A stretch of DNA of 64,000 nucleotides, from positions 17,837,533-17,901,532 of the forward strand of contig OX463783.1 in NCBI GenBank assembly GCA_949825025.1. The letters run 5' to 3'. Position 1 is the first letter of the stretch; every line of letters starts with the position of its first letter. Position numbers and translations under genes: made by a program. Source of the stretch: Siphlonurus alternatus. Its lineage: Eukaryota > Arthropoda > Insecta > Ephemeroptera > Siphlonuridae. Positions 12,201 through 22,816 of this stretch are shown one piece after another. The notes beneath the pieces are model-generated. The model made no database searches. It was given only the letters and a program-made list of their open reading frames with translations, and was not told the origin of the DNA.

Positions 12201-14041
12201 AAAATATATTTAGATTGAGCATTCACTTCAAAGGAGCAAGTGTGTACACTCCATTCAAATAAAAATATCCAATCCGGCCATGCTAAAGTATAGCCGGATC
12301 GGACATTTTTATCTGAATGGAGTGTATAATATTTTAGGAGAAGAAATTAACCGTGCAATATATATGAGAGTCGAACGTCTTGTAACGTGTCTTTGAAGTT
12401 TATTTCATATAATATTTAATAATAATAGTGTTTCTAAAAATAATCAAATTTTATTTTATTTAATAATCGCAAGGACTGTTACATAATATAAAAATAACGG
12501 AAATAACTTAAAGTACAGTACAGCATTAGGTCTGTTCGTAAAACATAAATAACTGTATATAAGTTTTCTGCTGCACTCTATTTAATTATTATGCACATAA
12601 TAAGGTCGATCGGTTGAAGGCAATAACGAATTTGAAAGAAACTGAATTAATTTAAATTATATAACAATTTTTTTTACAGCAATTTAAAGCCATTAAATTA
12701 ATACTACGACTATAAAATTTAAAATATATGAATAACTTGTACCATGATACTACACATAAAAACACTCTCAAGGTCCAGTCTAAAAATAGATTTAATTGTA
12801 CCAACTTGTATTATAAATAATATAAATATAGTGTATTATACAGTATGGTTAATATATAAAAAAAATAAAACTAGTTTTAGTTAGAAATGTAACATTGGCA
12901 GTCACTTTAGACTTTTTTCAAGTGTTACCACTTATTATATGGTATTACCAATACTCCATAGCAAAATAATTAAGCTTAAATATTAGAAGTATACTGTAAA
13001 ATACCCATTAACTCTGCCAAAATTGACTAAATTGAGAATCTGCAACTCATTGCTAGTAGCAGATCAGTTTAATTTCATGGCCACCTTATTATATCACTGT
13101 ATAAAAAATGACTCAATTCACCTTGTAATGATACAACATGCCATATTTTTTATGATTGAATACACCTTGAATTGATCTAGTAATACTGATAGGTAAATTT
13201 ATATTTTTCGTGCATGGCAATTTTCACTTTTTTGGTCATTTTGTGCTTGCTATATAGTCTATAGAACGTTATATTTTTTTCCCCCTCTCTCACAGTAATT
13301 TAAGGCTTGTTTAAATGAGTCAAACATAACACAGGCTAAAACTTGGTGGAAATGAAAATATGGGGAAGAAATAGGATGCAAAAATATATAAATAAAATAT
13401 ATGTATTTTGACTTACCGAAATTATGAGCTTCATTGTATTTTTCAAGTGCTGCTTCAATATCACCTTTCAGAAATAATTCATTTCCTTCATCTCTTAATT
13501 TAGAAGAATTTAATAAATTTGGCCAATATTTTTCAATTAAATTTTTAATTAAAACATTTGTTTCTAAACTTTGTTGTTGTTTCTGTTGACCGCATCTTCT
13601 ACAATTTCTATTTGTATCTTTTAATTCACATTTTCTACACACTGTATGACCACAAATTAAAGTTACAGGTTGATTTAAAATTTCTTCACATAGACCACAA
13701 ACTAAATTATCAATCACTTTTGTTGTTGTTGTTGTTGTTGTTGTCGATTGTTGTTGTTTAAATGGTCCACTTAATACATTTTCTAAAAGAGCACTTATTG
13801 CATGTTTCAAATGTTCAGGAGATCTATAACTAATATTAGGTGAATTATGTAATCTTGAATTTCTATAACAATAAGAATAAACATCTAATGCTTCACGTAA
13901 ATTACCACATTTAGCCAATGAATCTGCATAACAAAAATGTAAATCTAATGAAGTTTGATTATCTTTTAAACATCTTTCATATATTTCAGCAGCTAATCTA
14001 TAATTTCTACTTAGAAATGCATTTTTAGCTATTTCAGCCAT
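111..14041 (-). CDS. LONRF: LONRF-like RING/TPR protein gene, 5' part (3 exons; continues left of window)
   Basis: Seen: three minus-strand exons join in frame, 14041-13417, 1584-1466 and 233-111, giving 289 residues before the window edge. Exon junctions are phase 1 then phase 0, each with GT donor and AG acceptor. Residues 1-60 form a TPR-like helical repeat (ALDVYSYCYR). A C3HC4 RING finger follows with C115, C118, C130, H132, C135, C138, C147 and C150. Residues 182-289 are three consecutive TPR motifs (EGNELFLKGDIEAALEKYN, then SNRSHVLLQMDRAQSALHDA, then GHYRRGMALAALGRHEEAL). This order, N-terminal repeat then RING then TPRs, is that of the LONRF family, whose members usually add a second RING and a C-terminal LON-protease-like substrate domain; those would lie beyond position 1. 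Family role: RING proteins of this type are thought to act as E3 ubiquitin ligases. Intron 1 is about 11.8 kb. Exon 1 is AT-rich with an (ACA)n run, exons 2-3 are GC-rich. Exact orthology (LONRF1, 2 or 3) is not resolvable. Confidence 0.88.
234..1465 (-). other. Intron 2 of the LONRF-like gene
   Basis: AT-rich intron. It contains one foldback element (1022-1141, described separately). Short open frames here (for example at 493-708) are AT-driven and have no recognisable protein character. Confidence 0.75.
1022..1141. repeat. Foldback MITE, GTCGTCGC family, copy 1
   Basis: The left arm TAGTCGTCGCAACGGAAAAT pairs imperfectly with the right arm reading AGCGAAGAGTGTAC; the inner arms also pair imperfectly. 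It is related to 30560-30687 (shared GTCG, GGAAAATTTCC and CCTTRTTAA words in the same order) and more distantly to 45095-45200. Confidence 0.6.
1466..1584 (-). CDS. LONRF: LONRF-like coding exon 2 (TPR motif)
   Basis: The exon is 119 nt. It is bounded by a TTTCAG acceptor at 1585-1590 and a GTCAGT donor beginning at 1465. Joined to the single leftover G of exon 1 it reads APENSLVLSNRSHVLLQMDR and onward to WGK, completing the TPR begun in exon 1. It is GC-rich inside an AT-rich intron. It lies about 11.8 kb from exon 1, so gene predictors may leave it unlinked. Confidence 0.88.
1763..1907. repeat. Foldback MITE, GGGGCATTCACAAAG family, copy 1
   Basis: About 145 bp. The ends are inverted repeats of GGGGCATTCACAAAG (left end mutated to GGAGC) followed by CTTAAGGC. 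It is nearly identical along its whole length to 61442-61586, including an asymmetric centre. The right end reads CCCCTTAA, suggesting a TTAA-type target. Confidence 0.8.
2130..2174. repeat. Short AT-rich palindrome
   Basis: ATTCAAAGAATTAATAT and its reverse complement flank a short spacer. No second copy was seen. Confidence 0.55.
3720..3980. repeat. Long foldback element with about 120-bp arms
   Basis: The left arm begins CTGTAAATCTACACC and the right arm ends with its complement, AGATTTACAG. The arms stay paired through AAAAGTGTCCCCTTAATTAA and AACAAGTAAATACATTC, with few mismatches and a short centre near 3845. The outermost bases read CACTGTAAATC. Confidence 0.85.
3983..4151. repeat. 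Short TIR element abutting the previous palindrome
   Basis: The 21-bp termini ATATACTGCGAGGACGGCC (left) and the complement of ATATACTGGAGGACGGCC (right) enclose about 130 bp containing a second small hairpin (GAGTTTCCGAACTC). It begins two bases after the preceding palindrome. Confidence 0.65.
6963..7276. repeat. Cluster of GACCCT/AGGGTC motifs
   Basis: About eleven copies of GACCCT or its complement occur within 314 bp, several as head-to-head palindromes (GACCCTTAAGGGTC at 7023-7036, AGGGTCGACCCT near 7129, AGGGTCGACCCC near 7265). Spacing is irregular, so this is not a simple tandem repeat. Confidence 0.6.
8245..8476. repeat. GC-rich foldback MITE, AAGGTGCATT family, copy 1
   Basis: The arms are about 105 bp and nearly perfect: AGGTGCATTTCCATGGAGCG pairs with its complement at the right end, and the pairing continues through GCGCACTTGCTTCAATGTC and ATGGCGGCCATGTTGGCG. 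The centre is AT-rich. Open frames over it on both strands merely mirror the palindrome. Homologous to the arms of the structure at 33600-34380. Confidence 0.88.
8921..8997. repeat. Perfect hairpin with 27-bp arms
   Basis: GGTGTTTAATACGGATCCGT continuing to TGACGAC is exactly complementary to 8971-8997 across a 23-bp loop. Pairing continues imperfectly outward to about 8901 and 9012 (TACGTTTA on both sides). No second copy was seen. Confidence 0.8.
9273..9632. repeat. Foldback MITE with TTAAGGTAGAGATAA termini, copy 1
   Basis: The left terminus TTAAGGTAGAGATAATG is mirrored at the right end (ATCTCTATCTTAA). Internal arms carry GGCAGATATTAGTGCCTA and CATAGAAAAAATTTCAAAAC in both orientations. 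A second copy lies at 36755-37092. Confidence 0.82.
10276..10606 (+). pseudogene. Three-exon gene-like unit inside the TACACGG element; product unknown
   Basis: Seen: an ATG ends exactly at a GTAAGT donor (10276-10278 | 10279). The next exon, 10385-10475, lies between a CAG acceptor and a GTAAGT donor. The third starts at 10551 after a long pyrimidine tract (TTTGTTTATACAG) and stops at TGA 10604-10606. The spliced frame is 49 codons (MEHAGHHLDGDLQAIEDGF at the N-terminus). The same frame stays open for 61 more codons after the TGA (10607-10789) and remains protein-like at first (RWMGTVILLDEPKSPRGKE). The TGA may therefore be a nonsense mutation in a longer protein, or readthrough. I do not recognise the family. 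An alternative start is the ATG within the second exon if its acceptor lies further upstream. Low GC and a location inside a transposon argue for a decayed or captured gene. Confidence 0.35.
11198..11343. repeat. Foldback MITE nested in the TACACGG element
   Basis: The arms of about 65 bp are nearly perfect: CGATTGTTCTATTTATTGCA, ATTTTCTTCTTACAAGCCAA and CTCTACTTGTA are mirrored on the right, around a centre of fewer than 10 bp. The outermost bases are ACACG/CGTGT. Confidence 0.85.
12245..12326. repeat. Short foldback MITE, 82 bp
   Basis: TACACTCCATTCAAATAAAA on the left pairs with the complement on the right (two or three mismatches). Pairing continues through CCAATCCGGC around an approximately 10-bp centre. 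Confidence 0.8.
13417..14041 (-). CDS. LONRF: LONRF-like coding exon 1 (N-terminal repeat, RING finger, start of TPR)
   Basis: The exon encodes 208 residues plus one base. The frame is open up to an in-frame ATG at 14110, but the 23 residues it would add are an Ile/Phe/Lys-rich AT-driven stretch. I prefer the ATG at 14041 (MAEIAKNAF), where TPR-like sequence begins. The exon ends at a GTAAGT donor (intron starts 13416). Eight consecutive threonines (residues 100-107), coded by a CAA/ACA trinucleotide run, and two Gln-rich patches flank the RING and may be length-variable. The open frame runs past the donor to 13259, but that tail is intronic: the TPR motif resumes only in the exon at 1584. 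Confidence 0.9.
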
Positions 14042-14336
14042 TTTAATTATAATTATTTTAAATATATTGTATAAAAATATTATAAATATAAATATTTTAA
14101 ATATGTTCATGGAATTGGTTTATTGTGAAGGAAAATCTTCGCCGCCGTCGATATGTAACTAATTGTTTATTATGATAATTTGGTTTAATTAATTTGGTAT
14201 TATTTGATGATTTGTTGTAATGTAAGCAAGCCATTGCACACATTAGCAGATTTTGATGCATAAAGTAGTAGACGGAGAAGCTGAATAATCAGCAAGATGC
14301 GAAGGACTCATAGAATTCTCACTAGACGATGGAGAT
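14042..14336 (-). other. Candidate 5' UTR exon of the LONRF-like gene, with a short upstream ORF
   Basis: A good acceptor on the minus strand (pyrimidine-rich, TTTCAG) ends at 14337, and the sequence then runs uninterrupted to the start codon at 14041. This suggests that the coding exon begins as a spliced 5' UTR. It contains a 22-codon upstream ORF (ATG at 14311, stop at 14243-14245). Alternatively this is the terminal coding exon of another minus-strand gene: one frame is open for 30 serine-rich codons from the acceptor to the same stop. No upstream donor exon was identified. Confidence 0.35.
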
Positions 14337-14914
14337 CTGAAACAAAAATAAGAACAATTTTATTAATAATTTTCGTGACTAATATTTATTTTAAATATTA
14401 TCAATACAAGGGGATATATTGATAATATAAGAACTTAATTTTAATAGTAGACAAATATAGACATCAAGTACTAAACCCGGTGGTAAATATTATAGAAAAA
14501 AATGTTATAAATTAATTGTAAACTTTTTTTATATAACGTTCTAGCACTTCTATTACAGCAAAGAGCCAACCGTTATTATTTTAACTCCATATATAATATA
14601 TTTACTACTGTATATATTATATATATACACACAATGGATAAATTTTTAAGCTAAAATTTGGCTTAATTAATTAAGTTAATTATAACACAACCAATTAATT
14701 ATTACTCTGAGCTATAATAATTTTTAATTTTTAAAAAATTGTTTATTTTAAAAATAATAATTCGTATTTTGAACATAATATTATTGAAGCATTTAATATT
14801 AAAGTAATTTATTCCACATTCGTATTGTTATTAATTAAATCTTTCTATTTTTGTGTATATAATAACAAGAATTCATGAATACGACACATACAAATAATTT
14901 TCAAAACCAACCAT
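14337..14914. other. AT-rich spacer, nothing recognised
   Basis: Upstream flank of the LONRF-like gene's candidate 5' UTR exon. AT-rich with short (TA)n runs; no promoter element could be assigned with confidence. Confidence 0.5.
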
Positions 14915-14922
14915 AATTTTAC

Positions 14923-15828
14923 CAGTGGCGGCTCGTGGGCTTGGACATAGGTGTGTCTGCTGACAGTGGTGCAGGCAAATACATTCGGGGGGTCTCCGCC
15001 CCCCAGTAGCCCGCCGCAGGTGCGAATTTTTTTCGGTTTTCGCTTAAATATCTACCATTTTTTTTTTATAAAAAAATCATTTAAAATAAATATAAGTAGT
15101 AGTTGCAACCAATATTTATTTTCTGCAAAATGTAATAATTAAACTTTCAGAGTTAAGAGTCGTGAATTTTTTATTTTAATTCATCATAAAATAAATAAAA
15201 TTATTTCTGAGACGGAGTATATAAAATGAAAATAAACGTAAATATAAAATTTAAACAAAAAGAAATACAATAAGTAGGGATGCTAATAGAATAACATGTA
15301 AAATTACTTATAAATTTAATCTATTACGAACGGAAAACCTCAAAAAGATAATCTGCTAATGCTCCAGAGACCCTGCTAATGCTCTGAGATGTTTGAAAAT
15401 TTTGCGCACCAGCGCGCCAGGCGCTGTGATTGGGCAACTAGGCACTGTGATCACTGTGATTGGTAGCTCCGCAGCGGCCTCTACAGAAAGGCTGCTCGCT
15501 AGACAGACACACGATCATCATTGAGCGCCCATACTGAGCGAGAAATTTGCCGAGATAGCGCTACAACGTTAAACGTGTGTCTGAAAGCGCTGCAGTTTTC
15601 TTCGTAGTTTTAAACTTTCTGTTTCAATTTTTTAACAGAAAATTATGTTTTTTCAACAAATAACACTATAAACTACCAGAAAATATTAAAAAACATTAAA
15701 TAAATATCATAGTATTAAGAAAAATTATAAATGAAACATATATAAATATAATTTAAAAAAATGAAATAATTATGCCAACTTTGCTGGTGTGGCTGCAGTT
15801 CAGCAGTACCCCCCACGAGCCGCCACTG
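14923..15828. mobile_element. Non-autonomous hAT-type element with 8-bp target duplication
   Basis: The terminal inverted repeats are CAGTGGCGGCTCGTGGG at 14923 and its complement ending at 15828. The element is flanked on both sides by AATTTTAC (14915-14922 and 15829-15836), an exact 8-bp duplication characteristic of hAT transposons. At 906 bp it has no transposase frame. A GC-rich internal block lies at about 15405-15560. Confidence 0.9.
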
Positions 15829-18800
15829 AATTTTACTCATTCTATATATTCCAGGAAGTATAAAACAGAATATATATGACGAAAAAAGAGATAATTAATA
15901 AATAAAAAAGGTACATATCCGCTCCGAGCTTCGATTTTACAGATGTTAAAATAAATTATTCTTCCTGATATTATATGTACATTAGAGGCCTTGTATGAAA
16001 GAAGAAAAAAAAAATGTACTTTGCAATAATATTTAATAACACAACTCTCTATAAATTTAAAATTTAATTGTGGGTTAGTTGAAGTTAATTTTTTACCTGT
16101 CACAGTAATTTATGTATATTATTATAACATCATGTCATATATAAGAGGTTTATACATAAAGTGTGAATATATAATGACCACAATTTATGACGATAAAGGA
16201 TAGAGGGAGCAAAAAATAATGAATAAGGAAAAAAAAACTAAATTGTGACAGTATTAACTAGTCTATTTTAGGCTAACTATTTCTGTCATGAAAAGAAGTC
16301 ACGTATACACGTACACGCGTCCTTTGAAATAACACACATTGAAATTACACTGAATTAAAAAATATATAAAGATAAAAGATTTAAGAGTGCAAATATGTAT
16401 GGACATACTACCTCTGATTGTGTATTTACGAACAAAGCTATACTATAAATATAACTACATTATTGTACAAGTTTTTTTAAACTTCATTATTTTGCAACCT
16501 ATTTTGCAGTTTTCGTTTTTGTAACTTTCGATTTTCTGTGGACACAAAATTAAACTATTAGGCATTTAAATGCCCGTATTGTAGTAGCTGAAGAAAAGAA
16601 ACAATGCAAATTTAAGTTTGGGTGGTTGGTATTGATGGAGTTAGAGACCGATCACCTTGTCTCCCAACTGTATGCAAATTGATGGTCCTAAAACAATCGC
16701 GCAATATTTATTTTATGTCCTATATCTATGGTGGGAGCAAACGCACAACCATCCGAATTGTTCGAATGTGCATGGGTTGAATTGAATTTAAAAGCTTACT
16801 ATATACTTATAATTAATATTTAATTAAAAAGTCCTGGTAACATATAAAAAAAATATTTTTATGATCATGATTTTCGATAATTTTATAACTCCAGTTTAGG
16901 CAATAAATGTTGTTAATTTCTCTTTAAATTAAATTGAATGAACTCGATAATCTAGTACAACATATTACATATATTTTCAGATAAATTTGTATTACGTTAT
17001 ACTTAATTATTTGCTAAGTATAAGTTTATAAAAATTATAAATATAATTACTTAAAAGAGGAGTGCTTTCATTACAAACTTAAAAAAAATAATAAAATAAC
17101 GTACGCAATGTACAGAATATATATATACATATCAAGATGTACTAATATAATTTTTTATGAGTTGTGCATATATAATCAGTTACTGTTCCAATTAAAAAAA
17201 AAATGCTTATTATATCAAATCAAAGCATAGCCTTGTTTTCATCATGATTACTGCAACTTCAACGTAAAAAATTATCAATATTTACATGGCAAATAAGGTC
17301 ACAGTGACGTAACGTAAGTTGACTTGTGCCCTTTTTCAGTTATAACCGTCAGGCTTTAATATTTCATACATCGAGATATACGTATTATAAATAATATTTT
17401 ATTATAGGAAATATTGATTTATTTTTTTATATTTATAATTTTGAGCAGACTATTTATTTTATTTATTTATTTATTTAATGTATATATCCAGGACAGACTA
17501 TTGTTAAGATAGCCCGATTACGGAAGATACAATATATGCATGGTTTGTTTATACACTCATCAAGCATTGCAGCCACAGACTAACTGAGTCTATGAGGATT
17601 TATCATTTATATATCATAAACTATATAATCAGTTATGAGAATAATTATAATATATATAACTATAAAAGTCAAATTCTTATTTTATCGTAAACAGAAAAAA
17701 CATAATATATATATATCTGAATGATTTTAGGTCTACAGTATTTTTTTTATAAAAAAATACATCTTATATAATATACCTTACACGGTAGCTGATATTAAAA
17801 CAAATCATGGATTAATTAAAATATAATAATAAAAAATAAAATAACATTTATTCTCTTTATTCTCCAATTTTTTGTAACTAAATCCTGACCGTTTACGTTA
17901 ACTTTCATAAAGTTATATAATATAGTAAAAAAGGATCAATAAAAACTATAACCATTACCACAACCTTAATTCTTCTTTTTTACATCTTTATATACTGTAT
18001 ATTGAGGTTTGAGGTAAAATATAAGTAATCGTAATTATTATTGATATATAAAGTAGCACCATGACAGCACTCAAGCATAATATAAATTGCGGCATTGCGC
18101 ATGCGATGTTACATCTAGTGGTTATGTAACAAATAGCGTATATCTTTATTCTTTAGCATGCAGCAGCGTCTGAAAAACTTTGCTACACTTCTTTTTTTTT
18201 TTTTTTTGGTCTGCTAACTTTAAAAAGAATTTTTATTTGTAAAGTCTTCTTATATACATACAAATGAAAACATATATATATATATATATATATATGAAGA
18301 AAACTTTTTAAATTATATATATATATACAAACAATTTTATTTAAATATAAACTTCAAAGGTAAAATATTACTAATATACTAAGTAAATTTAGAAACCATT
18401 TGAGACTTCTGTCATATTGTGCATGACGTTTTTTGAAGATGAAAAAGTATTGTATAAAATGCACAAATTAATAGGTCCCTGGAGAAACTTTTAACTCTCC
18501 CCTTTTCCCCCGATAATAAATAAAAATCTATTACAGTTCTAGTATTTATATTAATAGTTAGTTCTGGGTAATATATTAATTAAAATGTAGTATGTAAAGA
18601 TTATAAAGATATTAAAAGCATTTGAATGAGAAACGGAAGTTTGCATGTAAAAAACACGTTGTTTTTTTTCTACCGTTATATACAATCACGTAGTATAAAA
18701 TTGTAACAATTATGCTTGCTTGTTCATCATGCAGGAAAAGTTAATTGGTTGCTAGTACTATAATACGTAGTGATTCACTTCACAGTTATAGGGGGGAAAT

Positions 18801-18929
18801 GCTAGACATTCCACTTTTTTCTATTAAATTATATATATAAAGGCATTTTCTATTAATAAACTGAAGACATTGTATGGAAAACCGCGCATGTATATATATA
18901 AATACAAAATTTATAGCAAAATTTCATAT

Positions 18930-18933
18930 TATA

Positions 18934-18985
<52 letters not shown>
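18930..18985. repeat. (TA)n microsatellite
   Basis: An essentially uninterrupted TA dinucleotide tract over about 55 bp. Confidence 0.9.
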
Positions 18986-18986
<1 letters not shown>

Positions 18987-21268
18987 CGCAATCACGCGTA
19001 TATAATTATATTGTACTACAAGTAATGTTCCATAAATTATGTAATAGTCTACACCAAATAATATACGAATAATATATGATTTGAGATTTGATGGCACCAT
19101 TATAATTAAGTTTTACCACAAAAAGTCTGATGCTCAATTTTCAAAACTGATTAATACAAAATCAGATCGAATTATTATATAAATTCTCTTTAGTCAAGAG
19201 TTAGCAAAAGAGCTGCAGTCATCATTAAAAATTAGTACGACAAATTTGGATTTACGTGTGACCGCAGTACTTGTCCTAGAATAATATTGAAATAAATTTT
19301 TAATGTATACGTTACTTACAGTTAATTAAAATACGTTTTTATAGACGCAAGGTTCTGCGACGCATCATCCTTCACAGCTAGAATACAACTGACATCACCT
19401 TTCTTGTCTACTATAAGCAGCGAAGGTATGTATTATATAACACGCTGTTGTGCTGTTTACTGTATCACTACGTCAAATTATATACAAATATCATGGCGTC
19501 ATATATAATTATTATAGATTTACATTGTAAGCAATTTCGTATTCTGAATTGTTCAAGCGTGGATTATACTGACTAAAATATTATACACTTTGAAAATATT
19601 AATACTTCTCTTTGATTGTATTTTGAAACAGCTGTATAGCATACACATACCACATTGATTTAATTATTAAAAAAAATCTAGACACGTGCTTTAAAAAATG
19701 TAACATTTAACATTTATTTTATATTTATAATAATATACTCCTGCAATTTCTTCCTAAATAATTTAGAGCAATTTAAAATATATATTATATAACTTGTATT
19801 TTACCCCCTCTATTCTTCCCCCCACCCTCCCAATCAAACTTCTAGAACAATCTGATTTAATAAAAGGGTGTGTGGTCTAACTAATTCATTGATATAGTAA
19901 ATTCGATTTAGTCTACATTACATAACATAAATAATGTTCAATGCGACTTTAAAAAAATGATGACGTCACTTGAATAATTCTCATAAGATTAACATGGCCT
20001 ACGCAGAATTTTACAACTCTTTCATGTTACGTAACTATGCGGTATGTAGCAAATTATGTTACGTAATCATTTTTGTTACAGGCAATGCACTGAACGGAAT
20101 TTCTGAACCTGCGCATTAATTGGAGTCAAGAAACTTTACAATAAAGAACTTCGGTTTTAGTTATCTAGTTTTAATTGAAGAATAGTTCTATATAGTTTTA
20201 ATTTATTATATCCGCCTTTGTTATCACAACTAAAGATTGTGATAATTTGCTGTTTTAAATTTTTAAAGTTTTTCTGTGAAAAAGTAGTAAATATTTTTTT
20301 TTTTTTTTTACTTAATTGTACCGCACACTTTATTATATAGGTTTGCTGATACTTTTAAGTAAATTAATGGTATATTCTGCATTATACTGTACAGTACGTA
20401 GTGCACTTTGCCAATAAATAGTTTAAACCAACACGTAAATCAATCTTTAATTATGTCACTTTTTTGTAATGCAAATAAAAAATTACATTTTTTTTTTGTG
20501 TGTAATTTTGTTATAATATATTGGTTTTATCGAAATCATATCAAAGATGCAATCGAAGCATAGAACCTATAATATCTTAGGGGACTGAGACCACAAAGCC
20601 CATATATACTATATACACCTTGATCGGATCCTAAAAGGGAGCCCTACAACATTTACTAGTATGAGAAGAGCAAGTGTAGTATATACATAAAATCAGCTCT
20701 TTATAATTTCTAATAAAGATTATTAATTGCAATATGCTATGATTATATAATATTTACGTTAAAATCCTAGAAGATAACATTTCAACACAATTTCTAGGGT
20801 AAAAATTTTTCTTATTCAATGATATAGCAGATAGTGAGTGATAAGATAATATCAACATACAGTCTGCAGCGGTGTTACGTAACTGTCGTATCAAGTGACG
20901 AAGTAGTTATATAATCATCAGCGTAATAATGTCTTCTTATCGCTCAATATTTTAATACTTGCCTCATCACATTAATCATCTTACTTAGAGGTATTAATAA
21001 TATGACACTTGCAAATTTGGAAGTGTATTTTTTTTCTCCCTTTTCTTTGCGGAAAATTTTAATTAAAATCAATGTCGTTCAAGAATATATTGATAAATTC
21101 GAGAGACACTTCTTTTAAAGTTTCGAACAATATTATAGCATTTTAAAAAACCTATGAAAATAACAGCTGAATATAATTTTGAATTTCGTTTTTGTCTATA
21201 AAAACTAAAATCCAAAGGTGCAAATTATTTGAATTTATTAATTTATGTTTCATTTTTAAATCGAAAAT

Positions 21269-21304
21269 TTCTATTCTATTCTATTCTATTCTATTCTATT
21301 CTAT

Positions 21305-21346
<42 letters not shown>
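21269..21346. repeat. (TTCTA)n pentanucleotide array followed by about 40-nt poly(T)
   Basis: About seven TTCTA units run directly into a poly(T) tract of about 40 nt with no intervening sequence. Read on the minus strand this is poly(A) followed by (TAGAA)n. Confidence 0.9.
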
Positions 21347-22058
21347 CTTTCCTGCATTATTTTGAATGCAATCGTGCCGATTTTTTTAAACATCCAAATG
21401 TATTTTAACATAAATATTAGCTGTAGTTGGTGACAAATCTGAATGATTATCCTTTGATTATCTCGATAGTGAAGTCACATCTCGAAACTTTGTAGATATT
21501 TCTGATATTTTGTTGTTCCAAATAGTCATGAACTGCGTACAACGCGAATGGATTTGATTTGCAAGAAAAATAATTATGCAAAATCCTCATATATATTCGA
21601 GATGATATTGCCATCTCCTCGATCGTGTTACAGTGGAGACAATATTTCATGAATACAAGTCGGAAATCCAACAAAAAAAAAATTATAAAGAAATTCCGTG
21701 AAAATATTTTGAGACAGATTTCTTTTCCTTATATGAAGCTCCATATTGGGATTTTTTTCTTAATTTCTAAATTCTTGTTATTATATAATCATTTTATTAA
21801 ATCATTGATTCCTATGTAATAATGATAACTTTCGATATATATATAATGATATATTAAATATATTCAAATACAAATACTCGTGTATATAACAGTATACTCT
21901 GTTTATTGTTAAAAGGGGTTATATTATTATATTTATGGATACAGTATATATTACAATAAAGTTAATTTAACTTATATATCTACAACGTTATTAATAAAAA
22001 CTTTCTAAACAATATTGTGTATTATTGATCAATAATTCTAAATCAATATATATTATAC

Positions 22059-22089
<31 letters not shown>

Positions 22090-22690
22090 AATGAGAGCTC
22101 TATACAACATTATTATTGTGGCAATAACATCAGCGCCCTTTTACGTAATAATCAGACGTTAAAATCAATTAAATAATTGTTATTTTCCTGTCAAATATTG
22201 AAGTGAAATTGTTACGTAACAATATTATTACATACATACAATAATCCCCGTATAACATAATATATATAGGAACTTTGGATACTAATATTACGAAGCCTTT
22301 GAAATAAAAATTATAAAGAATTTCTCTCTTTTCTTTTTTTTTAGATATGTTGCGTAATATTTCTTTTCGTTATGAGGACTATAAAAGGGAGAATATTATT
22401 TACATCACTGACAAAAAAATGTAATGAAAATTGAGTAATAAGTTATTTTTAATTTAATTTATATAATAATTTTTTATGTTATAGCGCAGACTTATCATGC
22501 ATTTTTTCCCCATTTTTTAGCTTTGGTGACATAAAATAAGAAATTTGAAAGAGAATAAAAAAATAATTAAATAAAATAGTAAAATAAAATAATTGATGAA
22601 TATTAAATATTTATACAGGTAGTTATCAACCTTTTAAATGAAACAGAATAACAATAAGCGTCGTGGAGCTCTGCAGTAAATTTGGATGGC

Positions 22691-22816
22691 GTCGCCTCAG
22701 AATGCAAGTTGCGTAAGTACAAAAAAATTTGATGCAATTTTGAACCTTATCTCCATATAACTTAAAGCACAAAGTCCAAAAATTTTTTACACTCGCGACT
22801 TGCATTCTGAGGCGAC
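22691..22816. repeat. Foldback MITE, GTCGCCTCAGAATGCAAGT family, copy 1
   Basis: GTCGCCTCAGAATGCAAGT at the left end is exactly mirrored at the right end (ACTTGCATTCTGAGGCGAC). The interior is AT-rich. A diverged, left-truncated copy lies at 55641-55757. Confidence 0.85.

Larger units (their letters stand above)
1585..13416 (-). other. Intron 1 of the LONRF-like gene, 11.8 kb, repeat-dense
   Basis: The intron separates two exons of one TPR motif. It holds at least eight foldback or TIR elements (1763-1907, 3720-3980, 3983-4151, 8245-8476, 8921-8997, 9273-9632, 9730-11707 with a nested one, 12245-12326) and a cluster of GACCCTTAAGGGTC-type motifs (6963-7276). Between these I see only AT-rich sequence and homopolymer runs. 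Confidence 0.75.
15837..22690. other. Gene desert, AT-rich
   Basis: No supported gene. Contains (TA)n tracts at about 18272-18294, 18930-18985 and 22063-22089, a pentanucleotide array with poly(T) (21269-21346), and perfect GTTACGTAAC palindromes at 20026, 20873 and 22211. Small frames at 19318-19426 (minus) and 21447-21674 (minus) were considered and not called. Confidence 0.6.

Noticed and set aside
13259..13416. Continuation of the LONRF exon-1 frame for another 53 codons
   Set aside because: It begins exactly at a GTAAGT donor and its sequence is AT-driven. The TPR motif resumes in the exon at 1584.
19318..19426. Minus-strand open stretch SLLIVDKKGDVSCILAVKDD with nearby splice-like signals
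   Set aside because: It is short and isolated, with no flanking exons found in a 20-kb desert. It could be a relic but cannot be supported.
21447..21674. 75-codon minus-strand ORF (KYCLHCNTIEEMAISSRIYM)
   Set aside because: No domain recognised and no neighbouring exons; the length is near what AT-rich DNA gives by chance.
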